Source: Pyrinomonadaceae bacterium (lineage in GTDB: Bacteria > Acidobacteriota > Blastocatellia > Pyrinomonadales > Pyrinomonadaceae). From it: 64,000 nt of DNA. Positions 51,374-58,513 of the stretch are shown in pieces. The DNA is taken from NCBI GenBank assembly GCA_021228405.1, contig JAJQRF010000001.1, forward strand, positions 744,001-808,000. Direction: 5' to 3'. Numbering within the stretch: the first letter of the stretch is position 1; every line of letters begins with the position of its first letter. The position numbers and the translations under genes were made by a program. The notes beneath the pieces are model-generated. The model made no database searches, was not told where the DNA came from, and saw only the letters and a list, made by a program, of their open reading frames with translations.

Positions 51374-54300
51374 TTAATTCAATTTTCCGCCGTTTCCATA
51401 AAGCACGAACGCCGCCCAGAAAAAAGGATTTTTCATTTTCCCGTCGCGCAAAAGTTTCAACTGCGCGTTTCGCAAAGAAGCGGCGCGGGTTTCGCCTTTC
51501 GCCAGATTTCGATAAAATCCGGTCATTAATTCCCTCGTCGCGGCATCGTCCACCGACCAGAGGCTTGCGGCGACGGTTTCCGTCTTCGTCCGAAAAGCTT
51601 CGATAAACACGCCGACTTCGGTTCCCGAAGCGGTTCCCAAAGCGGTCTGACACGCCGATAGAACGACCATTTCGCTCGCTTCGAGCGGCATTGCGTAGAT
51701 TTCGCCGTAAGTCAGATCGGGCGCGGAAAGATTCGGCAAATGCGCCATTTGAATACTGCTGTTTTCGAGCGGCGAACGAATGTGTCCGTGCGTTGCGAAA
51801 TGCAGAATTTTGGCGGAAGTGATCTTGAAAAGCTGTTCTTTGGTCGCTTTATTCTCGGTAAAAAGCGTCGAATTCGGAAAAACGTTCCTGATCGCTCTGA
51901 CTTCTTCCAACGCGCCGTCCAAACCCGCTTCGGTCGGATTTCCGAAGGCGATCAGCGAACCGCTCGAACGTTTGTTTGAAACCGTTATCAAATCTCCGGC
52001 GGTCAGAAAAACGAGATCGAATCTTTCCAGCAAATAACTGCTGTCGGACTGAATCAGAGCGGCAAACGGCACGAAGAAAAGCGCGTCGTTCGGAATAATT
52101 TTCAAGGTCGCCGTTCCCGTCAATAAATCTTCGACCGGCGCGATCAAAACCTCATTTAGTTTAGTCAGGGATTTTTTCAGCGGCTGTAGCGTTTTTTGGT
52201 AATATTCCGATTTATCGTCCGTTCGTAAGTCAGGGCGCGTTTTTTCGACCGCAAAACCTTCGTCCGCATTGCTGGAAAGCGCGTAAAACTCATCGGAAAA
52301 ACCGCTCAATCCCTCCCGCGCCTGAGCCACCCGAGCAAGCAGATCGCTCTGTTCTATTTCGACCGTCCGCACAGCAACCGTGCCCTTTTTAACGACGAAA
52401 ATATAAAGTTTTTCGGTCGTGACAAGATAAGAGAGCAGGGTTTCGTTCGGTGTCAGCGAGTTTTGGAGTTTCAGCAAATCGGTCGGGCGAACCGTAAAAC
52501 GCAGATTAGGATTTTCGGTTTCGAGTTTTTTGATAGCCAAAGCATAATCCTGACGCGCCGCGCCGAGTTGATTCGCGTATGAATTCTGTTTGTTTGAAGC
52601 CTTCCCGTAAACGTCTTCCAAATTGCTTTGCACAGCATCTTTGCGCTGTTTCGCGATTTCCACCGTCTTTAGAGTTTCGGCGGATTTTCCTGTCAGTTTT
52701 AATTGCGAAAGCGGCAAAGCTTCGACCAGATCGCGCCTTTGCGAACGCGTCGCGTATTGCAAAGCGTCTTCGGAACGACCTTGCGACGTGAGCAGATCGA
52801 CCATTTGACGGTAAACCGATAAAATATCGCGCCGATTCAAAAATGACGCGGATGATTCGGAATCGGAAAAACTCGTCTGCATCGTTTCGATCAGTTCGAT
52901 CGCTTCCTTGAACGCGGCTTCGGCTTCCTTCAAACGATTGGCGCGTTTGCAGGCAATTCCCAAACTGTTCAAACTTCGTGCGAGAAGCGGACGCAATTCC
53001 AGTTTCCGGTAAACTTCAATCGCCGATTTATAACCGACGACGATCTGCTCAAGTTTTAATGAATCTCCGTCCGCAAGCTTCGCCGACAGCGCGTCGGCTT
53101 CCGTTTCGCTCGCCTCGGCGGAAATATCTTCGAGCGACAATTGCAAAGCCGCCGCTTTTGCTTGCCGGGCAAATTTTAATGCCGCGTCGGGCTGTTTGGC
53201 GGCGATCTCGATGCGGCTTGCCTGCATCAGCGCAAACGCCAGACCGTTTTGCTGTTGCAAGCGCGAACGAATCCGCATTGCCTCGCGAATATTGGCGCGG
53301 GCTTTTTCAAAATCGTTGCGGTCGCTGTAGATCAACGCCAGACGCGAACGCAATCCGGCAAGCGTTCCCGAAGGTTCGCCGCTCGAGATTCGGCTGTAAA
53401 TATCCGCCGCCGTTTCATATTCCTGCGCCGCCTTCGTTTCGTCGCCCTTCGCTTCAAACAAACGTCCGCGCAAACGGGCGGTCAAACCTTCGACGGCAAA
53501 GCGCGTCAATTTCGCAACGCTTGCAACAAGTTCGTCCGAATTATTTTCTTCGCCTCTGAGCTGTTCGATAATTTTCTGAACTTCAACGATCTTCGATTCC
53601 GCCGCGCCGAATTTTCCCTGCAAAGCATTGATCTGCGCGATCGCAACCAAAGCCGTCGCCAGATGCGTCCGCATATTCGCTTTTTCCAATTCGAGAGCCT
53701 GTTTCAACGCCGCCGAAGCATTCGGATTTTCAGCCGAATTTTTAGCGAGATTTTCGCGGATCACTTCAATTTTCTTTTCAAAAAATTCGACGGCTTTATC
53801 GTAATTTCCCAGATAATAATGAGCGTCGGCGATATAATTGAGCGTCAGAAACTCTTTCCTGCCGTCCTTTTTCCGCAGTTCGAGAGCCTTTTCAAAAAGC
53901 GCGAACGATTCCTGCGGAGTTTCGACATCGAGCAGAAGAAGTCCGAGTTTTTCGAGCGATTCGGCTTCGCCGTTCAAGTCTTTCGCTTCGCGCGAAACCT
54001 GCCCGAGCCTTTCGAGAAAGTTTTTCTGCGCCGTTTCATCCTGCAAATATTCCGCTTCGGAAATCAATGTTTTCAAATGTGCGATAACCAGAATTTGCCC
54101 GACCTTTAAAAGCATTTCGCGCTTTTCGGCACTCGTTTCCCTCACGGCATTTTGCAGACTTTTTTCGGCTTCGGTCAGATCGTTTTTGGTGCGTTCGTAG
54201 AAACTTTGGTGATACTTTTTCAGTTCCGAATCGGCTTCGAGCGATTTTTTTGTCGCCGATTCGTAATCGCCTTTCGAGAAATGAATTTCGCTGATCTGAT

Positions 54301-54484
54301 TGAACAATGAAGCGATTTTTTGAAGAAACTTTTCGCGTTCGTCGGCTTTTGAAACTTCGCTCAATTGAGCACGAAGCGTGGAAATTTCGTTTTCCAATTT
54401 ATTAATGTCGGCAGATTCCTGCGCCAAAACGCAGGTTGCACCGACCAAAATAATCAGAAACAGAATTTTCGTCAAACTTTTCAT
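51374..54484 (-). CDS. Exported TPR-CHAT caspase-like protease
   Basis: A 1036-residue protein: signal peptide (about 1-21), about a dozen TPR units (about 60-560), a helical linker and a C-terminal CHAT domain (about 700-1033). The catalytic dyad is intact: histidine in LHFATHGH (about 894) and cysteine in VVLSACQTALG (about 943). CHAT proteases are caspase relatives; some act in defence (gRAMP/TPR-CHAT), but many secreted bacterial forms have unknown roles. Here the signal peptide points to the cell envelope. It precedes a Tat-exported cysteine peptidase. Confidence 0.9.
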   Translation of the reverse strand: MKSLTKILFLIILVGATCVLAQESADINKLENEISTLRAQLSEVSKADEREKFLQKIASLFNQISEIHFSKGDYESATKKSLEADSELKKYHQSFYERTKNDLTEAEKSLQNAVRETSAEKREMLLKVGQILVIAHLKTLISEAEYLQDETAQKNFLERLGQVSREAKDLNGEAESLEKLGLLLLDVETPQESFALFEKALELRKKDGRKEFLTLNYIADAHYYLGNYDKAVEFFEKKIEVIRENLAKNSAENPNASAALKQALELEKANMRTHLATALVAIAQINALQGKFGAAESKIVEVQKIIEQLRGEENNSDELVASVAKLTRFAVEGLTARLRGRLFEAKGDETKAAQEYETAADIYSRISSGEPSGTLAGLRSRLALIYSDRNDFEKARANIREAMRIRSRLQQQNGLAFALMQASRIEIAAKQPDAALKFARQAKAAALQLSLEDISAEASETEADALSAKLADGDSLKLEQIVVGYKSAIEVYRKLELRPLLARSLNSLGIACKRANRLKEAEAAFKEAIELIETMQTSFSDSESSASFLNRRDILSVYRQMVDLLTSQGRSEDALQYATRSQRRDLVEALPLSQLKLTGKSAETLKTVEIAKQRKDAVQSNLEDVYGKASNKQNSYANQLGAARQDYALAIKKLETENPNLRFTVRPTDLLKLQNSLTPNETLLSYLVTTEKLYIFVVKKGTVAVRTVEIEQSDLLARVAQAREGLSGFSDEFYALSSNADEGFAVEKTRPDLRTDDKSEYYQKTLQPLKKSLTKLNEVLIAPVEDLLTGTATLKIIPNDALFFVPFAALIQSDSSYLLERFDLVFLTAGDLITVSNKRSSGSLIAFGNPTEAGLDGALEEVRAIRNVFPNSTLFTENKATKEQLFKITSAKILHFATHGHIRSPLENSSIQMAHLPNLSAPDLTYGEIYAMPLEASEMVVLSACQTALGTASGTEVGVFIEAFRTKTETVAASLWSVDDAATRELMTGFYRNLAKGETRAASLRNAQLKLLRDGKMKNPFFWAAFVLYGNGGKLN

Positions 54485-54496
54485 TTACATAAAAAA

Positions 54497-54529
54497 GGCA
54501 AAAGTTTCCCTTTTGCAGAAACTTTTGCC
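54497..54529 (-). terminator. Terminator of the GGGN-repeat protein gene
   Basis: A perfect 12-bp stem (54497-54508 / 54518-54529) with a 9-nt loop, followed on the minus strand by TTTTTTATG. The T-run ends near the CHAT gene start. Confidence 0.85.
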
Positions 54530-54542
54530 TCGACTTTTTCGG

Positions 54543-55160
54543 TTATTTTTTGATAACCAAATAAGTGTTTTTACCGATCTTGATTCGTTTCTTCTCGCCG
54601 GATTGTAATTGGTAACTGCCGCCTCCGGTCGGAACGACATTGCCGCCGCCTGCCGCAACAAGATTTCCGCCGCCGGCTGCCACTAAACTCGCACCGTCAT
54701 TGCCGACTAAATTTCCGCCGCCCGCCGCGACCAGATTTCCGCCGCCGGCTGCCACTAACTTACCGTTTTTAATTTCAAGACCTTTGCCGATCAATCCATA
54801 CTTTTCGCCGTCAACCGTCATGTAGAAAGCGATTGTCTTGTCGGGTTGCACAACTCTCTGCCAATTGATTCCCGCCGATCGCAGACTGTTTCGGTATTCT
54901 TTGACGGCATTATAAAGTTCCGTGTAATTTGTCCAACTGCCGTTGTTATACAGCTTCGGATTGCATTCACCATAATCGCCGAAACCGACAGCATCATAAA
55001 TTGATGCGCTCGCATCAAGGTGCGCCCAGGTTATCCACGGGTCGCGGCACGGACCTCTCTGTTTCATTTCTTCGGTTCTTTTGGCATCCGGTTGGATCTG
55101 TGCAAAAGCCGCTCCCGAACCGATGATGATAAACGCAAATACTAATAAAATTTTCTTCAT
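54543..55160 (-). CDS. Secreted protein with octapeptide LVAAGGGN repeats
   Basis: A 205-residue exported protein with a signal peptide (about 1-20, ending AAFAQ). The middle (about 25-125) is soluble and not recognised. Then come five or six repeats of an 8-residue LVAAGGGN/LVGNDGAS unit (about 134-180) and a basic tail KRIKIGKNTYLVIKK. The repeats would form a stacked beta structure. The gene has a TGAGCC-N15-GTCGCA promoter-like motif upstream, shared with two neighbours. Function unknown. Confidence 0.75.
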   Translation of the reverse strand: MKKILLVFAFIIIGSGAAFAQIQPDAKRTEEMKQRGPCRDPWITWAHLDASASIYDAVGFGDYGECNPKLYNNGSWTNYTELYNAVKEYRNSLRSAGINWQRVVQPDKTIAFYMTVDGEKYGLIGKGLEIKNGKLVAAGGGNLVAAGGGNLVGNDGASLVAAGGGNLVAAGGGNVVPTGGGSYQLQSGEKKRIKIGKNTYLVIKK

Positions 55161-55225
55161 TTTTGTTCTCCGATTTCTTAATTTTCTCGACTGAATTAAT
55201 TCCGAATGTCGCTTTCAATGACTAA

Positions 55226-55252
55226 TGCGACGAAATAAAAAAAAGCGGCTCA
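55226..55252 (-). promoter_or_regulatory. ECF-type promoter motif, copy 3
   Basis: On the minus strand TGAGCC (55252-55247), 15-nt T-rich spacer, GTCGCA (55231-55226) and then TTAGT. It lies about 65 bp before the GGGN-repeat gene. Confidence 0.6.
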
Positions 55253-55263
55253 AAAAATTATTT

Positions 55264-56142
55264 TTAGTTGTAATGACCACATTGCGCCTGACTTCCGACC
55301 GTGAACCAGTTGTCCTTTAAATCTCTGCCCGTTATTCCGTTCAAATGCCCGCCGCGAAACGTTATCTTTCCGCCTGAGATGGTAAAAGTCCCGCTTCTTT
55401 TGCCGTCGAGATCGGTGTAGCGGTTGGCGGATGTGATTTTGAATCCGAGTCCGATCATCATTCTTCCGCCCGCGCCGGTGCAGGCGTATTCGCCGATTTT
55501 CAACCGAGTCGAATTGCCTTGATTGGTCGTTCTGATGTTTTGCGGATTCGTTGTGGTTTTGGCGTTTACATTAACTTGAAACTCCGAAACTATATTGACC
55601 CCGGCTTTCCATTGCTTAAAATTTCCGCATTTGGCACGCATCACGGATTCCGGTTCGTTTTCCGTGACAACACAGGTTTGCAAATCTTCCGCTTTGCCTG
55701 AAATACTCATTTTGATTTTGTCGCCGACCTTAAAACTGCTTCGCCATTCGTCAATGACGCTCCATTCGGCTGAATTGTTCGGCGTTTCGGCGGGAGCTGT
55801 TTCAGTTTGGTCGTTAGTCGGTTGATTATTTGCCTTTTGTAACGGACGAAAGGATTTTTCCGTTGAGCCGTAGTAGATGCCCGCCTTCCAATATTTAAAA
55901 TCGTCGCATTTGACGCGCAGCAAATCGGTAGGAGCGTTTTCCGTCACCGTGCAAATTTGAAAATCCGCTTCGCTGCCGGAAACGGTATATTTTACCTTGT
56001 CACCGATTTTATATTGACCGCGCCATTCTTCACCCTTCGCCCAGTTTTCCTGCGCGAAAGCCGAAAAATTTGCGGCAAGCAATAAAACTATTGCCGTAAT
56101 GAATGCTATTGTCTGCCGATTGGATTTTGTTTGATTATTCAT
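55264..56142 (-). CDS. Secreted protein with an internal duplication
   Basis: A 292-residue exported protein (signal peptide about 1-30). Two copies of a ~55-residue module follow (about 36-93 and 123-183), each with a W/EWR...KIGDKVK start, a TVTENAP-like turn and a C-x(n)-KxWKAG end. Both contain two cysteines that may pair. The C-terminal third has a YACTGAGGRM segment and ends in a beta-rich domain. Function unknown. Promoter-like motif copy 2 lies directly upstream. Confidence 0.75.
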   Translation of the reverse strand: MNNQTKSNRQTIAFITAIVLLLAANFSAFAQENWAKGEEWRGQYKIGDKVKYTVSGSEADFQICTVTENAPTDLLRVKCDDFKYWKAGIYYGSTEKSFRPLQKANNQPTNDQTETAPAETPNNSAEWSVIDEWRSSFKVGDKIKMSISGKAEDLQTCVVTENEPESVMRAKCGNFKQWKAGVNIVSEFQVNVNAKTTTNPQNIRTTNQGNSTRLKIGEYACTGAGGRMMIGLGFKITSANRYTDLDGKRSGTFTISGGKITFRGGHLNGITGRDLKDNWFTVGSQAQCGHYN

Positions 56143-56166
56143 ATTAATTTTTCCTTTTGAAACTAA

Positions 56167-56193
56167 TGCGCCGTAATGAAAAAAAGCGGCTTA
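56167..56193 (-). promoter_or_regulatory. ECF-type promoter motif, copy 2
   Basis: On the minus strand TAAGCC (56193-56188), 15-nt spacer, GGCGCA (56172-56167) and then TTAGT, about 25 bp before the start codon at 56142. Confidence 0.55.
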
Positions 56194-56207
56194 AGGATTT
56201 TTCTCAG

Positions 56208-56978
56208 CTAAAAACGGCGGTAAATATGTTTCAATAATTTGTTGTGCTCATTGAAGTTCCGCTTTGCGATGTTCAAAAGTTCCAAATCCTGCAAATTGCT
56301 TCCTTTCATAAATTGTCGAATTTTCGGTTCCAGTTTTCGGTCGAAGATCGCGGCTTCTTTTTTGGTTAAAATGTGATCGGTCACGTTTAGCCAAATGTAT
56401 CCGACGATCGGCGAAATTATCGGAATACCGAATACCAAAGCATTTTTAAAGTTCATCGATGGCAGGAAAAAATAAACTGCCGCCGCGCCGGTCAAAGCCA
56501 ACAGAGGAATTAAAAAGCATCCTAATCTTAATTGTTCGTGAGAAGCCGGAATTATCAGATCGAAATCTTTGTCCAAATTATGCAGAAAGATCGAAGTTTG
56601 TTCTTCGAGAGATTTCCGGCTCGAATGAGTTCCGCAAAATTGGCAGAAAGCGATTTCCTTCGACAAAGCCGCCCCGCAATTTTCGCAATTGTTCGGCGTG
56701 TCGATTTGCTTTTCGATGTTTGTTTCGACAGTTTGCAAATTTTGAATTGTTTCTTTTTGAGGTTTTACAACTTTCTTTTCGTTTTTCGGAATCGAAACGT
56801 TTTCGGGTTTAATTTTCTTTCTTCTATCTTCTTTTTGTTCAGCTTCGATCCACGAATTGAGCGAAACGAGTTCGTGGTCATCAACCTCGCGCCCGAGCTT
56901 TCCGCTTAGTTCGCGTTTTTGTGCGTATTTTACCAATCCTGCAATAATGACACCGATAAAAATTATTATGTAAAGCAT
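56208..56978 (-). CDS. Membrane protein with cytoplasmic zinc ribbon
   Basis: A 256-residue protein: one N-terminal hydrophobic helix (about 2-16), a Lys/Glu-rich segment, a zinc ribbon (CENCGAALSKEIAFCQFCG, about 98-116), two central membrane helices (about 150-190) and a charged C-terminal domain. I cannot assign a role. It is the third gene of a minus-strand run beginning at the DUF3592 gene. Confidence 0.7.
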   Translation of the reverse strand: MLYIIIFIGVIIAGLVKYAQKRELSGKLGREVDDHELVSLNSWIEAEQKEDRRKKIKPENVSIPKNEKKVVKPQKETIQNLQTVETNIEKQIDTPNNCENCGAALSKEIAFCQFCGTHSSRKSLEEQTSIFLHNLDKDFDLIIPASHEQLRLGCFLIPLLALTGAAAVYFFLPSMNFKNALVFGIPIISPIVGYIWLNVTDHILTKKEAAIFDRKLEPKIRQFMKGSNLQDLELLNIAKRNFNEHNKLLKHIYRRF

Positions 56979-57018
56979 TTATTTCGTTTTCCTGGAATGA
57001 ATAAATTCCGTATCGCTG

Positions 57019-57369
57019 TTAATTCAAAAAAACTATTAAGGCAGTAGCACCGAAAACTATAAAAGACATCAATACAAAGATGACGAAAACGGTTATTGAC
57101 GGATTGCGCAGGGCTTTTGTTACAAAAGGATGATGCTCCATTCTTTGAGTGTAATAAATGTTGTAAGCTCCGGCGGCAAGCAAAAGCGGCATAATAAGAA
57201 CTAAAACACCTGCAACGATCAGCCAATCCGAATTCCGTTTTGAAAACCAAACGCCGACTCCAAACAAAGAGCCTAAAGCAAATAAAACCCCTAAAATAAA
57301 AAGAACATTCGCCGCTTCTTTAACTTCCGATTTTGTTTCGGGACCTTTGAAAGGGTCGAAGTCAGACAT
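57019..57369 (-). CDS. Small membrane protein, three predicted helices
   Basis: A 116-residue protein with hydrophobic segments at about 20-42, 48-70 and 88-114. No recognised motif. It lies 16 bp after the DUF3592 gene and probably shares its transcript. Confidence 0.68.
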   Translation of the reverse strand: MSDFDPFKGPETKSEVKEAANVLFILGVLFALGSLFGVGVWFSKRNSDWLIVAGVLVLIMPLLLAAGAYNIYYTQRMEHHPFVTKALRNPSITVFVIFVLMSFIVFGATALIVFLN

Positions 57370-57385
57370 AATTTTTCACCTTGCT

Positions 57386-57832
57386 TCAATGCGAAAAGCT
57401 AAAACTCAGCATTACGAAAAACGTTCCGACAAAAGCGAACAATCCGCCAACGAAAGCAAAAATCAGATAAGAGAAAACAACGCGTGAGATCGTCCCGATA
57501 TGAACTTCTTGCGGAAATTGCGGATTATAGTAAACCGTCACATTTTCCCCAACCGAATAATTGTCCAAACTGCTCGAAATTTTCGATTGATAATCAATCA
57601 AACGCCCGTCCGCTGTCTGAAAACGAACTTTCGGTTTGTATAAAGTATTTCTCGGGGAAGAATGATTTTGCCGCATACCTTGACGAATTTCGACATCAAT
57701 TACCACACCCGTCGTTTTCGTTGAACTCTTTATTTTCCAAACTTTTATCAATAACAAAACGAGCGTAATGCCGAAAAGCAGGAAACCGAGTAAAACTGCC
57801 AAAATGCCGATGAACGCAAACGTTCGATCCAT
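57386..57832 (-). CDS. DUF3592-type membrane protein
   Basis: A 148-residue protein with an N-terminal membrane helix, an extracytoplasmic beta domain (TTGVVIDVEIRQG ... PKVRFQTADGRLIDY ... SVGENVTVYYNPQFP) and a C-terminal membrane helix, the layout of DUF3592. The start at 57832 has an excellent AGGAGG ribosome binding site and lies just after promoter-like motif copy 1. Divergent from the ECF sigma gene. Role unknown. Confidence 0.82.
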   Translation of the reverse strand: MDRTFAFIGILAVLLGFLLFGITLVLLLIKVWKIKSSTKTTGVVIDVEIRQGMRQNHSSPRNTLYKPKVRFQTADGRLIDYQSKISSSLDNYSVGENVTVYYNPQFPQEVHIGTISRVVFSYLIFAFVGGLFAFVGTFFVMLSFSFSH

Positions 57833-57851
57833 ATTTTCCTCCTGTTTCAAG

Positions 57852-57878
57852 TGCGACAAAAATAAAAAAAGCGGCTCA
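57852..57878 (-). promoter_or_regulatory. ECF-type promoter motif, copy 1
   Basis: On the minus strand TGAGCC (57878-57873), 15-nt A/T-tract spacer, GTCGCA (57857-57852). Transcription would start a few bases before the AGGAGG of the DUF3592 gene. Confidence 0.6.
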
Positions 57879-57903
57879 AAATAATTTTTAATCCCCGAAA
57901 ATC

Positions 57904-57932
57904 TTGCAGTGAAGGAAAATTCCAACTATTCT
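57904..57932 (+). promoter_or_regulatory. Promoter of the ECF sigma factor gene
   Basis: -35 TTGCAG (57904-57909), 17-nt spacer, -10 TATTCT (57927-57932), 17 bp before the ATG at 57950. Confidence 0.6.
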
Positions 57933-57949
57933 TACTTTGTTTAAGTCGA

Positions 57950-58510
57950 ATGTCTGAAAAACCGATCACACAATTGCTTCAGGAATTGCGAAAAGGAGAG
58001 CGTCAAACTCTGGATGAAATACTGCCTTTGGTTTATGACGAGCTTCGCAGATTGGCTAAAAATTATCTGAACCGCGAAAGGTCGAATCACACTTTGCAAC
58101 CGACCGCATTAGTTCACGAAGCATATTTGAGATTGATCGGGCAGAAAGAGATCGAATGGCAAAACCGCGCACATTTTTTCGGTGTTTCGGCGCGGTTGAT
58201 GCGCGAGATTTTGATCGAACACGCGCGCGGACGAAACCGCCAGAAACGCGGCGGCGAATTCAAAACGCAGATCGCGCTCGACGAAAACATCAGCTTTGCC
58301 CAACAAAACCAACTCGATGTCGTCGCGGTTGACGACGCGCTCTCAAAACTCGAAAAACTCGATGAAAGACAAGCACGAATCGTTGAAATGAAATTTTTCG
58401 GCGGTTTGACGATTGAAGAAATCAGCGAAGTCCTGAGCATTTCTCCCGCCACCGTCAAACGCGAATGGTCAAGCGCGAAACTCTTTCTCTATAAAACTTT
58501 AGAAGATTAA
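57950..58510 (+). CDS. ECF-subfamily RNA polymerase sigma factor
   Basis: A 186-residue sigma factor of the acidobacterial/planctomycete ECF type. Region 2 is at about 20-95 (LVYDELRRLAKNYL, HTLQPTALVHEAYLRL) and region 4 at about 130-185 (ARIVEMKFFGGLTIEEIS, SPATVKREWSSAKLFL). It is separated by 3 bp from a TPR Ser/Thr kinase gene, a pairing typical of these phyla, where phosphorylation may replace an anti-sigma factor (inference). Candidate target promoters lie directly upstream on the other strand. Confidence 0.92.
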   Translation: MSEKPITQLLQELRKGERQTLDEILPLVYDELRRLAKNYLNRERSNHTLQPTALVHEAYLRLIGQKEIEWQNRAHFFGVSARLMREILIEHARGRNRQKRGGEFKTQIALDENISFAQQNQLDVVAVDDALSKLEKLDERQARIVEMKFFGGLTIEEISEVLSISPATVKREWSSAKLFLYKTLED

Positions 58511-58513
58511 TTT

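Noticed and set aside
51374-54484. Type III-E CRISPR (gRAMP)-associated TPR-CHAT defence protease
   Set aside because: It has a signal peptide and no gRAMP or CRISPR array nearby, so the cytoplasmic defence role does not fit.
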